Origin: Stercoripulliclostridium_A sp045577735
Lineage (GTDB): Bacteria > Bacillota > Clostridia > Christensenellales > DTU072
Reading direction: 5' to 3'
Length of the DNA stretch: 64,000 bases
NCBI GenBank assembly: GCA_045577735.1
Contig: JAZNIY010000008.1
Coordinates: 186,001-250,000 of the forward strand
This document shows positions 16,001 to 23,798 of this stretch, piece after piece (position 1 is the stretch's first letter; each line of letters begins with the position of its first letter). The notes below the pieces were generated by a model. The model saw only the letters and a program-made list of their open reading frames with translations. It searched no databases and was not told where the DNA came from. The position numbers were made by a program, and so were the translations under genes.

Positions 16001-18037
16001 ACCTCCGTATATACCGATCCTACCTGTGAGGCTGACGGATATACCACCCAAACCTGTGAATGTGGATACGTTAACGTTGTAACCGATACCGACTCTAAAC
16101 TTGGCCACGCCTATGGTGGTCTAGTAGCAAAAGTAGAAGCAACCTGCACCGAAGATGGTATGGAAGCACACTACGAATGTTCCGTATGCCACAAGTTCTT
16201 TGATGAAGAAAAGAACGAAGTTGAAGAAAGTAGCCTAGTAATCGGAGCCCCCGGTCACGATTATGATGCAGTAGTAACCGATCCCACTTGTGAAGCAGAC
16301 GGCTATACCACCTATACTTGTGCTTGTGGTGACAGCTACGTTGAAACCGATACCGACTCTAAACTAGGCCACACCTATGGTGATCTAGTAGCAAAGGTAG
16401 ATGAGACCTGCACCAACGATGGTAAAGAAGCACACTATGAATGTTCAGTATGCCACAAGTTCTTTGACGCAGAAAAGAACGAAGTAGCAGAAGATAGCCT
16501 AGTAATCGCCGGTGGACACAAATACGTAGGAACCGAATGTTCCGAATGTCATGCAATCAAGGAAAACAAAGCTGTTGCAACCTTTGAATTTGGTGCAAAT
16601 GGTGCTGCAAGCAACAATGACGGCACAAGCAAAACGTCATATTCTGAAACGAATGGTGGATACACTCTAACACTTACTAATATGACCAACATGTACACTG
16701 GTGCTAGAGATGATAAGGGTAACTCTACGATTAAGGGTGGCACTAGTTCTGCTAAAGGATCTTTTGGCTTCACCGTACCAGAGGATGTAACTTCCGTAAT
16801 CATTCATATTGCAAAATATGGCTCTGATAGCACAAATGTAATAATTAATGGCACAACGTATACTCTATCAAAGATGGAAAACAATGGAGAATACGATGCT
16901 ATTGAAATAAACACGACGTCCACAAAGACCGTAACGGTAGAAGCATCGGCAGCAAGCAAGAAACGTTTCATGGTTAACACTATCGTATTCAACAAGCTAG
17001 TAGAATGCGCACACGAAGGCAAAACCGCAACCCACCAAGATGCAACTTGCACGGTAGCCGGCTTTAACGGATTCAAGTGTGAAGCTTGTGGTCACGCTTG
17101 GACTACCGAAGTTCTAGAAGCACCCGGCCACAATATGGCTTATACCCCTGCAAAAGAAAATAATTGTAAGGAAGTAGGTAATATTGCATACTACTACTGC
17201 AGTGGATGTGAAGGCTACTTTGCAGACGATAAGGGACAAAACGCAATAGTAGGCGAAGTAACCATTCCCGCAGATCCTACAAAACACGTAGATACCAACG
17301 ACGATGGTATTTGTGACGTAGAAGGCTGTGGAGCAAACGTTTGTGATCACCCCGAAGAAAAGGTAACCAAAGTAGTAACCGCTCCCACCTGCACCGCAAA
17401 GGGCTTCACCACCTATACCTGTGAATGTGGTTATGAATGGGAAGCTGACGAGGTTGAGGAAAAGGGACACAGCGAAACCGAATTTACCTATCAAGTAGAT
17501 GCACAAGACACCACCAAGCACAATAAGTTGTGTGGAGATTGTGGAGTAAACTTAGCAACCGAAGACCACACTTATACCGATGGTGTATGTGAATATTGTG
17601 AGCACGAAGAACCTGTTGCTCCTGCAACTGTGACGGTAAATATGTCAACATTCAGTGCAATCAGTGGAAATGTTGGTGGAGATAGCAACGTAACCTATGC
17701 TTGTGCAAAAGGTGGTGGAACCACTAACCCCGCTGTAAATTCAGGAGTAATTCGTTTGTATCAAAATTCAGCTGGAACGGGCGGTGGATACGTTACAATT
17801 AGTGCGGTAACTGGATACAAACTCCAAAGCGTTACTATTGGATCTAGTATGAAAACGACGGTATCATATACTTTAGATGAAGAAACCCAAAAGTCTACAA
17901 GTGAATCACTCGCAGCTAATGGTAAATATACGGTTTCTGATCTTTCCAATGATTCAATAACTTTCTATTGTATGGGAACAACTTCTTCTACTAGACTTTA
18001 CTTGAACTATATAGAAGTAACTTACGTCAAAGCATAA
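13049..18037 (+). CDS. Giant secreted protein of Cys/His repeats and beta domains
   Basis: 1662 residues from ATG 13049, which has AGGAGAAGG upstream; an earlier ATG at 13001 has no site. An N-terminal signal peptide (LRRLVILFVVLASAVTMG) predicts export. Most of the protein is ~38-50-residue repeats with a fixed plan: GH-x-Y, then x-T-C-T/S-x2-G, then a Y-x-C-x-V-C pair. Each repeat thus offers three Cys and one or two His and could bind a metal or form disulfides. Two copies of an ~145-residue beta domain (about 529-674 and 1170-1317) and a different C-terminal beta domain (about 1525-1662) interrupt them. No LPXTG or SLH anchor is seen. Long tandem repeats at DNA level imply length variation. 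Likely a cell-surface or released stalk or adhesin; function unknown. Confidence 0.85.
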   Translation: MLRRLVILFVVLASAVTMGTVAAGLGDDLKATCEDGHVWEEVSRVEATCTQDGTIVKQCAECGLEQAEVISKLGHEVEVDGDSYVAPTCTTEGYVGDVVCTRKDCDYAVEGETIPALGHSYGALVEKVDATCSATGMKAYYECSVCHNVFDADKKETTKEALVIAINPEAHEWDNGTSTSATCTEAGVTIFTCEHNSNHTKQENTPALGHDYDSVVTEPTCTEAGYTTHTCSVCGDSYVDDEVNALGHDYEAVVTEPTCTEAGYTTYTCSVCGDSYVDDEVNALGHDYEAVVTDPTCTEAGYTTYTCSVCGDSYVDDEVSALGHTEAEAVRENVNDSTCSATGSYDSVVYCSVCNEELSRTNETIAKKDHTEAEAVRENVNDSTCTAEGSYDSVVYCSVCNEELSRLEDQVIAKKDHTEAEAVRENVNDSTCTAEGSYDSVVYCSVCNEELSRLEDQVIAKKDHTEAEAVRENVVDSTCTTAGSYDSVVYCSVCNEELSRLEDQIIAKLPHDTDEDGNCTDCPASVVDQEIVFNLGENSTANKEGSNAVSATYNAGTVNGYTLTLKNTSKIYNNCTDSTGDALLKAGASSTKGTFNIDVPEDITAVIFFVGQRAGKATSITINGTNYTITKNSANGEYNEIVVDTKTTKTIAFSSGTTGDKRCMINTIKFVKEGFCEHTNSTKGATVAPTCTAKGYTIYSCADCNNDYHWDFVDALGHTYGDLVAKVEATCTEDGMEAHYVCSVCGEFFDAEKNAVEESELVIDALGHAYGTLIEKVDATCSADGKEAHYVCSVCGEFFDAEKNAVEESELVIDALGHAYGTLIAKVEATCTADGKEAHYVCSVCGEFFDAEKNAVEESELVIDCPGHAYGTIIAEVPATCTSTGKQAYYKCSVCNELFDAEKNAVEEEDLVIGLKDHNLVEIPAVAPECKENGWTVGEKCSECGKITIAPTSVPATGCVDVDPKDNVCDVCGDVYCTHPEEKLTSVYTDPTCEADGYTTQTCECGYVNVVTDTDSKLGHAYGGLVAKVEATCTEDGMEAHYECSVCHKFFDEEKNEVEESSLVIGAPGHDYDAVVTDPTCEADGYTTYTCACGDSYVETDTDSKLGHTYGDLVAKVDETCTNDGKEAHYECSVCHKFFDAEKNEVAEDSLVIAGGHKYVGTECSECHAIKENKAVATFEFGANGAASNNDGTSKTSYSETNGGYTLTLTNMTNMYTGARDDKGNSTIKGGTSSAKGSFGFTVPEDVTSVIIHIAKYGSDSTNVIINGTTYTLSKMENNGEYDAIEINTTSTKTVTVEASAASKKRFMVNTIVFNKLVECAHEGKTATHQDATCTVAGFNGFKCEACGHAWTTEVLEAPGHNMAYTPAKENNCKEVGNIAYYYCSGCEGYFADDKGQNAIVGEVTIPADPTKHVDTNDDGICDVEGCGANVCDHPEEKVTKVVTAPTCTAKGFTTYTCECGYEWEADEVEEKGHSETEFTYQVDAQDTTKHNKLCGDCGVNLATEDHTYTDGVCEYCEHEEPVAPATVTVNMSTFSAISGNVGGDSNVTYACAKGGGTTNPAVNSGVIRLYQNSAGTGGGYVTISAVTGYKLQSVTIGSSMKTTVSYTLDEETQKSTSESLAANGKYTVSDLSNDSITFYCMGTTSSTRLYLNYIEVTYVKA
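13673..14014 (+). repeat. Three tandem 114-bp coding repeats
   Basis: Three exact-length units of 38 codons (GHDYxxVVT... VDDEVxAL), nearly identical at DNA level. They encode part of the giant Cys/His protein and are not a CRISPR array. Confidence 0.95.
14018..14578 (+). repeat. Four tandem 138-141-bp coding repeats
   Basis: Units start at 14018, 14156, 14297 and 14438 and encode HTEAEAVRENV... NEELSR. The middle copies are nearly identical, which suggests recent duplication. Confidence 0.95.
15197..15796 (+). repeat. Four tandem 150-bp coding repeats
   Basis: Units start at 15197, 15347, 15497 and 15647 and encode GHxYGxLxxKVxATC... EESELVID. Related single units recur near 13400, 16104 and 16366. 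Confidence 0.95.
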
Positions 18038-18050
18038 GATAAACCATAAA

Positions 18051-18085
18051 ACAAAAGGCACTCGAAAGGGTGCCTTTTGTTTTAC
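18051..18085 (+). terminator. Intrinsic terminator
   Basis: Stem acaaaaggca / tgccttttgt followed by a T-rich run, 14 bases after the giant gene's stop. Confidence 0.85.
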
Positions 18086-18092
18086 TTTGTTA

Positions 18093-18120
18093 TTGCTTTT
18101 TTGTCGTTTTGTGGTATCAT
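18093..18120 (+). promoter_or_regulatory. Promoter of the alkaline phosphatase gene
   Basis: TTGCTT at 18093, extended -10 TGGTATCAT ending at 18120, spacer 16. It lies 30 bases before the ATG. Confidence 0.7.
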
Positions 18121-18150
18121 ATTAGTGAACACTTTTGTTAGAGGTCTGTT

Positions 18151-19245
18151 ATGAAAAAAAGATTAGTCCTTAACCTTTTCGTTATCATATTGGTGCTTTG
18201 TACCATATTTGCATTTACTGCTTGTAATAAAGAGGATGAAGTTAATCATCCCGACCATTCGTCGGCACTCACACCAAAAGTAGTGTTGTTCATAGGGGAC
18301 GGCATGGGTGTTAACCATACCTACAATACCGAACTGTATACCGGTAAACAAGCATATTTTTCTTCCTTTGCAATCACCACGATGATGGAAACAAACTCCC
18401 TTTCCGGCACCACCGATAGCGCGGCGGCGGCAACTGCTATGGCAACGGGACACAAGGTGGAAAACAGCATACTTGCTTTGGGTGTAAACAATTCCCCAAT
18501 AGCCTCCATTACCGAGCTTGCTAAGAACGATTTGTATGGTACGGGCGTAGTTACCTCTGACGAAATTACGGGAGCCACCCCTTCGGGTTTTTCTGCTCAC
18601 GCAAAGTCAAGAAACAATAGTGCGGAAATACTCCTAAGCCAAGAAAATGCTACTTTGGACCTTTTACTAGGAGAGGGCAGTTACTCTTCCGTATACAAAG
18701 AACGTTTTGAGCAAAGGGGCTGGACTTGGGCAGAAAGTATGAACGAACTCAACACCGAGAAAAAGAGATTCGTTGCAACCTTTGATGAGGTTGTACCCGA
18801 AAACGGTACTAGCGAAAAGCCCACGCTTACCGAGCTTGCAAGCTATGCTATCGATTACATGGAAACCAACTATCCCACCGGCTATTTCCTAATGATAGAG
18901 GGCGCAAAAATAGACAAGGCTTCCCACAGCAACGACGTTGAAACAATGATTAAAAACCACGTTGATTTTGACAACGCTATCAAGACGGTGGACCAAAAGC
19001 TTGCTTCCATAGGTGGTGGATACTCCATTATAGTCACGGCTGACCACGAAACGGGTGGACTACAAAGGGCAGAAAGCAAAGACCAAATAACCAACGATCT
19101 TTACACCACTACCGACCATACTCCCGTAAACGTAAAGTTATACTTTAAAAGTACGCTAACCACGGTTCCCGCCATTTTGGATAGTGAGGTTATTCCCAAC
19201 ACCGACGTGTTTAGGCTCTGCAAACAACTTCTTGCAATAGCTTAA
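18151..19245 (+). CDS. Lipoprotein alkaline phosphatase
   Basis: 364 residues. The lipobox FTAC (Cys25) indicates a lipid-anchored extracellular enzyme. It has the alkaline phosphatase order: metal Asp in LFIGDGMG, nucleophile Ser in TDSAAAATAMATG, then metal ligands in KIDKASHSND, VTADHETGG and TTDHTPV. The family removes phosphate from many monoesters outside the cell. The length is near the bacterial minimum. It is monocistronic, with its own promoter and a strong terminator; no Pho box was recognised. A second phosphoesterase (metallophosphoesterase at 20324-21556) lies close by, pointing to phosphate scavenging. Confidence 0.93.
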   Translation: MKKRLVLNLFVIILVLCTIFAFTACNKEDEVNHPDHSSALTPKVVLFIGDGMGVNHTYNTELYTGKQAYFSSFAITTMMETNSLSGTTDSAAAATAMATGHKVENSILALGVNNSPIASITELAKNDLYGTGVVTSDEITGATPSGFSAHAKSRNNSAEILLSQENATLDLLLGEGSYSSVYKERFEQRGWTWAESMNELNTEKKRFVATFDEVVPENGTSEKPTLTELASYAIDYMETNYPTGYFLMIEGAKIDKASHSNDVETMIKNHVDFDNAIKTVDQKLASIGGGYSIIVTADHETGGLQRAESKDQITNDLYTTTDHTPVNVKLYFKSTLTTVPAILDSEVIPNTDVFRLCKQLLAIA

Positions 19246-19267
19246 TAAGGCACAACGAAAAAGACGT

Positions 19268-19296
19268 TAAACTGCAGAAAATTCTGCAGTTTTTTT
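19268..19296 (+). terminator. Intrinsic terminator
   Basis: Ten-bp stem aactgcagaa / ttctgcagtt with a 2-base nominal loop, followed by a run of T. Confidence 0.9.
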
Positions 19297-19298
19297 GT

Positions 19299-19472
19299 TG
19301 CCCAATAGGGGGTCAAATTTCGTATTACCATAACTTTACGCTATGCGCATACGCGCGCTATTCGGTAGACTTCAAGGTCGATACCGAATACAATCGTGGC
19401 ACCGACAAGAGCGCAACTTACTACGAAGAACTCAAGAACTACACCCCCGAAGAATACGGCTCATACCGTTAA
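19299..19472 (+). pseudogene. C-terminal remnant of a lost gene
   Basis: A frame ending at TAA 19470-19472 reads sensibly as protein: YYHNFTLCAYARYSVDFK, then VDTEYNRGTDKSATYYEE, then LKNYTPEEYGSYR. It uses the codons favoured by neighbouring genes (tac, gaa, acc). It has no start codon with a ribosome site and begins directly at the preceding terminator, yet its own terminator follows. I read it as the tail of a deleted gene. The family is not recognised. Confidence 0.5.
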
Positions 19473-19495
19473 AACTTTTAGGAACAATACAAACA

Positions 19496-19525
19496 AGAAG
19501 CCACTCGTTAGAGTGGCTTCTTTAT
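19496..19525. terminator. Intrinsic terminator after the remnant
   Basis: Stem agaagccactc / gagtggcttct, loop gtta, then T-rich. It can also end the leftward vanZ-like gene, which stops at 19548. Confidence 0.85.
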
Positions 19526-19547
19526 GCTAATAATCCTTAAGCTAGTG

Positions 19548-20156
19548 CTATTTTAATGGTAAAATCTCAAAGTGGTTGGTGGAGAGGAGTTTCTTTAGAA
19601 GATCCCACATCTCTATTATGGTTATGGTTGCGTAAACGAGAATTGCAACGAAAAGAAGGTTTACGATTGTAAAAAGCACCAAGTTGAATTTGTCCGGCAA
19701 ACGCTTGAATATTAGGTGATATAGCGCAAAACCAATGAAATAACCCAAAGTATTCATTATTAAATCGGCAGTAGCAAATCCACCAATAAGCGTGCAAAAT
19801 TGTACGATTTCAAAGGTTAACGATATGCCAAACACTATGAGAAGATGCTTCCAAACCTTTGGTCTTCTGTCTACAAAGTTAAAAAGTATACCAAAGGGAG
19901 CCATAACGAAGCCGTTAAGGAAGATTTCAACGACTGCCATTTTGGGATTAAGATGGGAAGCTCTTATCTCAAATGGAATTATATCAAGTAAAAACCTTTC
20001 TTTGGTTGAATACTGGTGTAATTGGAAGTGATTAAACTCAATAGTAGAAGCTTTGCCGAATTTAAAATATAATCCCCAAACCAAAAATAACCAAAAAAGT
20101 ATGGTGGTGATTAATACCGTAACTCTTAACGCCGTTGAATGTCGTACTCTTTTCAT
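19548..20156 (-). CDS. VanZ-like membrane protein
   Basis: 202 residues with about five membrane helices. The VanZ-family core is visible: NPKMAVVEIFLNGFVMAPFG, then LLIVFGISLTFEIVQFCTLIGG and ATADLIMNTLGYFIGF. VanZ relatives are membrane proteins linked to low-level teicoplanin resistance, but most chromosomal copies have no known function. It is single-gene with its own promoter and shares a terminator with the remnant on the other strand. Confidence 0.88.
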   Translation of the reverse strand: MKRVRHSTALRVTVLITTILFWLFLVWGLYFKFGKASTIEFNHFQLHQYSTKERFLLDIIPFEIRASHLNPKMAVVEIFLNGFVMAPFGILFNFVDRRPKVWKHLLIVFGISLTFEIVQFCTLIGGFATADLIMNTLGYFIGFALYHLIFKRLPDKFNLVLFTIVNLLFVAILVYATITIIEMWDLLKKLLSTNHFEILPLK

Positions 20157-20192
20157 ATCGCAACAAAGAAAATCCTTCTATCCTCTACAATA

Positions 20193-20221
20193 AGTATAAC
20201 ATAGACGCAATAATATTTGAA
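20193..20221 (-). promoter_or_regulatory. Promoter of the vanZ-like gene
   Basis: Minus-strand TTCAAA (20221-20216) and extended -10 TGTTATACT with hexamer 20198-20193, spacer 17. Confidence 0.7.
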
Positions 20222-20264
20222 CGACTTTACGCAACTTTATAGAAATAAAAATACTATTTTTTGA

Positions 20265-20293
20265 AGCAAAAAGGCACTCGGGAGAGCGCCTTT
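20265..20293 (-). terminator. Terminator of the metallophosphoesterase gene
   Basis: Minus strand: aaggcgctc-tccc-gagtgcctt (one mismatch) followed by T5, about 30 bases after the stop codon. Confidence 0.75.
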
Positions 20294-20323
20294 GGTTTTG
20301 AGATCGGGCAGTAGCGTAGGGCG

Positions 20324-21556
20324 TTAAAATCTTACCTTTCTATCGGTGAAGAATTCTACGAATTTGAAACAGAATTCATCAAAGGCTTTGCGTATGGTTC
20401 CCTTGAATGCAAGCCTAAGCGCAAGTTTGTAGCCAAAGGGATCCACCTCTTTTTTGGAGTTTGCAAACTCTTTGTCTATAAAGTCATGGTAACGTACCGA
20501 TTCCGTTTGATAGGTTGTGGTGTCGCTCTCGTCTACCATTATTACCCTGTAACCAAAACGCGTAGAACCAAAGGGCCAATTATACCTTGCACTTAACGTA
20601 TTTACTATGTCTATGCCTTTGTGCTTTACGCTAAAAGAATTACTATGGTCGTGACCAATGAACATGGCAAGCACGTCACCTTGTTCTACAAGAGCATCAA
20701 ATTGTCCGTAGTTATAGTAGCCGGGGCAGGGCTTTTCACAGAGCACTCCCGAATTGGTATTTTCTTCGTTGAGGTGATAGTATTCACCCTTGTTGTATAT
20801 GTGCCTAAAAGAGTAGGCAACGGCATCGTCTTTCTTAACTAACGCATCGTAGATTTCGGGAACGATGATATGTTGAAAAACGAGAGAGTTTACCTTTTCC
20901 CCACCGTTTTCTGCCTTTAATTGCTCGCTTGTTTCTTTGTACCAATCAATTTGGTCCTTTTGTACTTGGGCATATCTTTCCTCCTCGTCATAGTCGCCTG
21001 AGTCGAAAACCCAAAGGTTAAAGGCTACCTTGTCGCCGGATTTTGAAAGAATGGGGAGATTGTAAGTGCCCGTTCCGCTTAGTTCCTTAACGTCGTTAGA
21101 AAGGGAGCAAGAATAGGCGTTGTAGCTGTCTAAAAGCTCATCTCTCGTCATAGCACCTCGCTCGGAATCGTGGTTGCCAAAAGTAACGGCCACGGGAATA
21201 TTGCGACTTTCAAATACCGTCATCAACTCGCCAATCAACTTCTTGGTTTCGTTTGCATCATCGTAGTTATAGAGGTTATCTCCCGTTAGCACCACCAAAT
21301 CGGGCTTTTCCCTATCACACGCAACACCTATGAGCCAAAGCGTTTCTTCCACCCTCATTCCATATTTCAAGTGAGTGTCTGCAACGTGCAATATCTTAAA
21401 TTTACCATTATCGTCAAATCTAAGAACGTTGTCCACACTGCTTTCCTCGATTGCGTTAGATGTCACGCTATCTTGTGTCTTTACAAAAGAAAACGTTGCA
21501 AATGCCATAACAAATACAAATACTAATGAAGTAAAACCTATAAGTAATCTTTTCAT
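20324..21556 (-). CDS. Exported calcineurin-like metallophosphoesterase
   Basis: 410 residues. An N-terminal signal or anchor helix (residues 3-25) places the enzyme outside the membrane. The metal-binding motifs occur in order: LHVADTHL, VLTGDNLYN, VTFGNHDSE, LVFQHI and MFIGHDHSN. The family, which includes purple-acid-phosphatase-like and YfcE/PhoD-like members, hydrolyses phosphomonoesters or diesters with two metal ions. The substrate is unknown. The C-terminal ~70 residues are basic and membrane-proximal. Its ribosome site is AAAGGAG, 9 bases before ATG. It sits close to the alkaline phosphatase and just outside the accessory island. Confidence 0.9.
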   Translation of the reverse strand: MKRLLIGFTSLVFVFVMAFATFSFVKTQDSVTSNAIEESSVDNVLRFDDNGKFKILHVADTHLKYGMRVEETLWLIGVACDREKPDLVVLTGDNLYNYDDANETKKLIGELMTVFESRNIPVAVTFGNHDSERGAMTRDELLDSYNAYSCSLSNDVKELSGTGTYNLPILSKSGDKVAFNLWVFDSGDYDEEERYAQVQKDQIDWYKETSEQLKAENGGEKVNSLVFQHIIVPEIYDALVKKDDAVAYSFRHIYNKGEYYHLNEENTNSGVLCEKPCPGYYNYGQFDALVEQGDVLAMFIGHDHSNSFSVKHKGIDIVNTLSARYNWPFGSTRFGYRVIMVDESDTTTYQTESVRYHDFIDKEFANSKKEVDPFGYKLALRLAFKGTIRKAFDEFCFKFVEFFTDRKVRF

Positions 21557-21642
21557 AGTACCCGCTCCTTTCTAATTTCCATTAAATAATAACATTATTT
21601 TTTTAGTAGCGCAAGAGGGCAACTTGCCGGTGTCTTGTTTGT

Positions 21643-21734
21643 TAATGCCCCACGATTGCTAAAGAAATAGGAGCCTACGCTGTTTCTCGGCAAAGAAAAA
21701 GAACATCGTGCTTGGTGTTCTTTTCTTTGGCGGA
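21643..21734. repeat. Island repeat, R part (copy 1, left edge)
   Basis: Closely resembles 38510-38601: taatgc..., gcctacgctgtttctcggc, then a hairpin with arms ending in ggtgttcttttctttggcgga. On the minus strand it reads TCCGCC (as at the end of tRNA-Ser) followed by a terminator-like hairpin. I take it as the left boundary of the island. Confidence 0.8.
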
Positions 21735-21745
21735 GTGTGTGAAAC

Positions 21746-22396
21746 CTAAACCGAACATTTTTCAACGATTATAGGCTTTGACTTTTCACCCTCAAACAAA
21801 ATTTTGATATTATATGTATGTAAATCCTCATATTTATCTTTACAAACCATTGTCATTGTTATATATTCATCATCATTTTTAACAACTGGATTTTTCAAGT
21901 CAATTCGCCTTGTTTCTTCCACTAAACAACTATAAACTATCGTTTTTTCTGCTTTCCATAATATAGACCCAGTGGAATTTTTTAATTCTATATTATCTAT
22001 TTGTATATCCGTTGCAATATTATTGGAAACATTTTTTATCGTAAATCCGTAGTTTGAGTGCCCACCATTAGCCCCACAAAAATCCACTATAAATTTGGGC
22101 ATATTTTCTTGTTTTTCTTTTTGTTCTAGATAATAAGCTTTTTTATCAGCTTCTTGCTTTATTATGTGATTTTGATATAATGCTAACGCACCCAAAACAA
22201 CCGTACCTATAAAAGAAAGAATTGCTCCGTAATAGCTTAAGGCTTCACCAGCAGACCATTCAGCTTGGAAAATCTCTGCATCTGAATTTATTTTAAATAA
22301 CAGATTAATGAGAAAAGGAATCCCAAATAAAATTATTGTTATCAATAAACATATAAACACAAATATAACTTTATGTTTTTTTATCCATTTGCGCAT
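21746..22396 (-). CDS. Two-helix membrane protein of unknown function
   Basis: 216 residues. Two membrane helices (about 9-32 and 52-74) are followed by a short charged helix and a C-terminal beta-rich domain (about 95-216). Membrane topology of this sort is common for effectors or sensors in bacterial defence cassettes, but I know no specific family match. It is the last gene of a three-gene leftward set, 18 bases after the 170-residue protein gene. AT-rich codons are unlike the flanking housekeeping genes. Confidence 0.7.
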   Translation of the reverse strand: MRKWIKKHKVIFVFICLLITIILFGIPFLINLLFKINSDAEIFQAEWSAGEALSYYGAILSFIGTVVLGALALYQNHIIKQEADKKAYYLEQKEKQENMPKFIVDFCGANGGHSNYGFTIKNVSNNIATDIQIDNIELKNSTGSILWKAEKTIVYSCLVEETRRIDLKNPVVKNDDEYITMTMVCKDKYEDLHTYNIKILFEGEKSKPIIVEKCSV

Positions 22397-22414
22397 AATA
22401 TTGATTAACCTCTT

Positions 22415-22927
22415 TTATTCTACAATTGTGCGCAGTTTTTGTACCACACAACGAACTTTATTTGTTTTTAAGATGTTTGCTAAAACGCTTTTTAATTCTT
22501 CAAAATCAGCAATTGTCATTTCTTTATTACCGCCATTAATTTCTTTTGCAATATCATAATCCAGCTCAATTTTTATAGGATAATATGCAAAAACTGAAAT
22601 ATAAAAAATATTAAATTTATATTTATCGTTATACAAAGTCAAAGCGTAATACTTATCTTTTAGCAAGTCATTTATATCCGTTTTTTCTTCAGTTTCAACG
22701 TCTTGAGATTCGTAATGCCCTTGCGTTAATGCCGTAGAAGATACCACTCCGCGAACTAATATAGCCATAGCTGATTGATAATACTGCATTTCTATCACTT
22801 TTGCTTTGGCTGTTGTGTTTTTTTCATTAAAATAAAGGCATTGTTCTTTTAAAAGTTCAATTATTGAAGAAGTTTCTTCTCCTGCAACAGTATCATTATT
22901 CCAAAGATTTTCATATTTTTTATTCAT
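22415..22927 (-). CDS. Unknown 170-residue protein coupled to an EEP nuclease
   Basis: 170 residues, no signal peptide or membrane helix. A helical N-terminal half (about 18-62) with a short disordered linker precedes a beta-rich C-terminal half. It overlaps the nuclease gene by 8 bases, which implies translational coupling and a functional partnership. No family recognised. It may regulate, recruit or inhibit the nuclease (inference). Confidence 0.7.
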   Translation of the reverse strand: MNKKYENLWNNDTVAGEETSSIIELLKEQCLYFNEKNTTAKAKVIEMQYYQSAMAILVRGVVSSTALTQGHYESQDVETEEKTDINDLLKDKYYALTLYNDKYKFNIFYISVFAYYPIKIELDYDIAKEINGGNKEMTIADFEELKSVLANILKTNKVRCVVQKLRTIVE

Positions 22928-23711
22928 ATCTTTCTTCCTCCGTTAAGTATACAATAATTGGTAAATGGTCACTAATATTAGTGTCTGGCTTATTGTTTTT
23001 TATTAAATTTATGTCGTTAATGGTCTTAACTATTTCCACGCCTTGATAATTAGGTAGCATTTCCTTTCTCAACAAACATTGATCAAAAAAATGCCAATAT
23101 ATATTTTGAGGATCTGAGTAATAATAACTTCCATAAATTTTAAAATCCTCAGATATTAAACTTAACATAGGATTATAAAATTTCTTATATATTTTCTTGT
23201 CGTGTTCAATGAAATCTTTTTTAATTAAATCCTTGAACGATACGGCGTGTAAATATGCATAACTAGTCATTTGATTATCATAAGGATTTAAATTGAAATC
23301 ACCAATAACAATTGTCTTGTTGTTATGATTTTCCCCCTCTGCTGAAGCTATTGCATTTTTCATTTCGGTTATTGTTATTGCTCTAGAATCATTTTGTTGA
23401 GGTATTTGAGATTCAAGATGAACGCCAATCAAATTAAAGCAAAAATTATTTTTATTGCAATTAAATAATATGTAGCGCTTGGATGACTGTATTTGAGAAA
23501 TCACAATATTCTTTTTAGCTAAGCATAAAACTAAACAATCATCCAAGCCAAAAATAAAATTATACTTATTTTTCAGTTGTTCAATATCTTTTACATTTAA
23601 ATTATCTGCCTCTGCAAGCATTATTAGATCTATATCTTTTGCTTGCGAAAGCTTGATTATTAATGAAGTTAAATCATTTTTTTTAAGATTCCAAAAAAGA
23701 ATTTTTATCAT
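22920..23711 (-). CDS. Endonuclease/exonuclease/phosphatase (EEP) family protein
   Basis: 263 residues with the EEP fold's landmarks in order: FWNLKKND (metal Asn), LAEADN (metal Glu), GVHLES, VIGDFNLNP (catalytic Asp/Asn) and ISDHLPIIV (catalytic His near the end). The fold cleaves phosphodiesters in DNA, RNA, lipids or nucleotides with Mg2+. Tyr/Lys/Asn-rich composition fits the AT-rich island. It leads the three-gene set with the 170-residue and membrane proteins, 87 bases after the methyltransferase gene, so it could share the restriction operon transcript. Confidence 0.88.
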   Translation of the reverse strand: MIKILFWNLKKNDLTSLIIKLSQAKDIDLIMLAEADNLNVKDIEQLKNKYNFIFGLDDCLVLCLAKKNIVISQIQSSKRYILFNCNKNNFCFNLIGVHLESQIPQQNDSRAITITEMKNAIASAEGENHNNKTIVIGDFNLNPYDNQMTSYAYLHAVSFKDLIKKDFIEHDKKIYKKFYNPMLSLISEDFKIYGSYYYSDPQNIYWHFFDQCLLRKEMLPNYQGVEIVKTINDINLIKNNKPDTNISDHLPIIVYLTEEERYE

Positions 23712-23798
23712 ATACTCAATACGAAGACTAAAATACCCATTAGTCTAAAACGTCCTCATTATATTTTATAACTGATGTTGCTATATGTTTTGCGCGGA

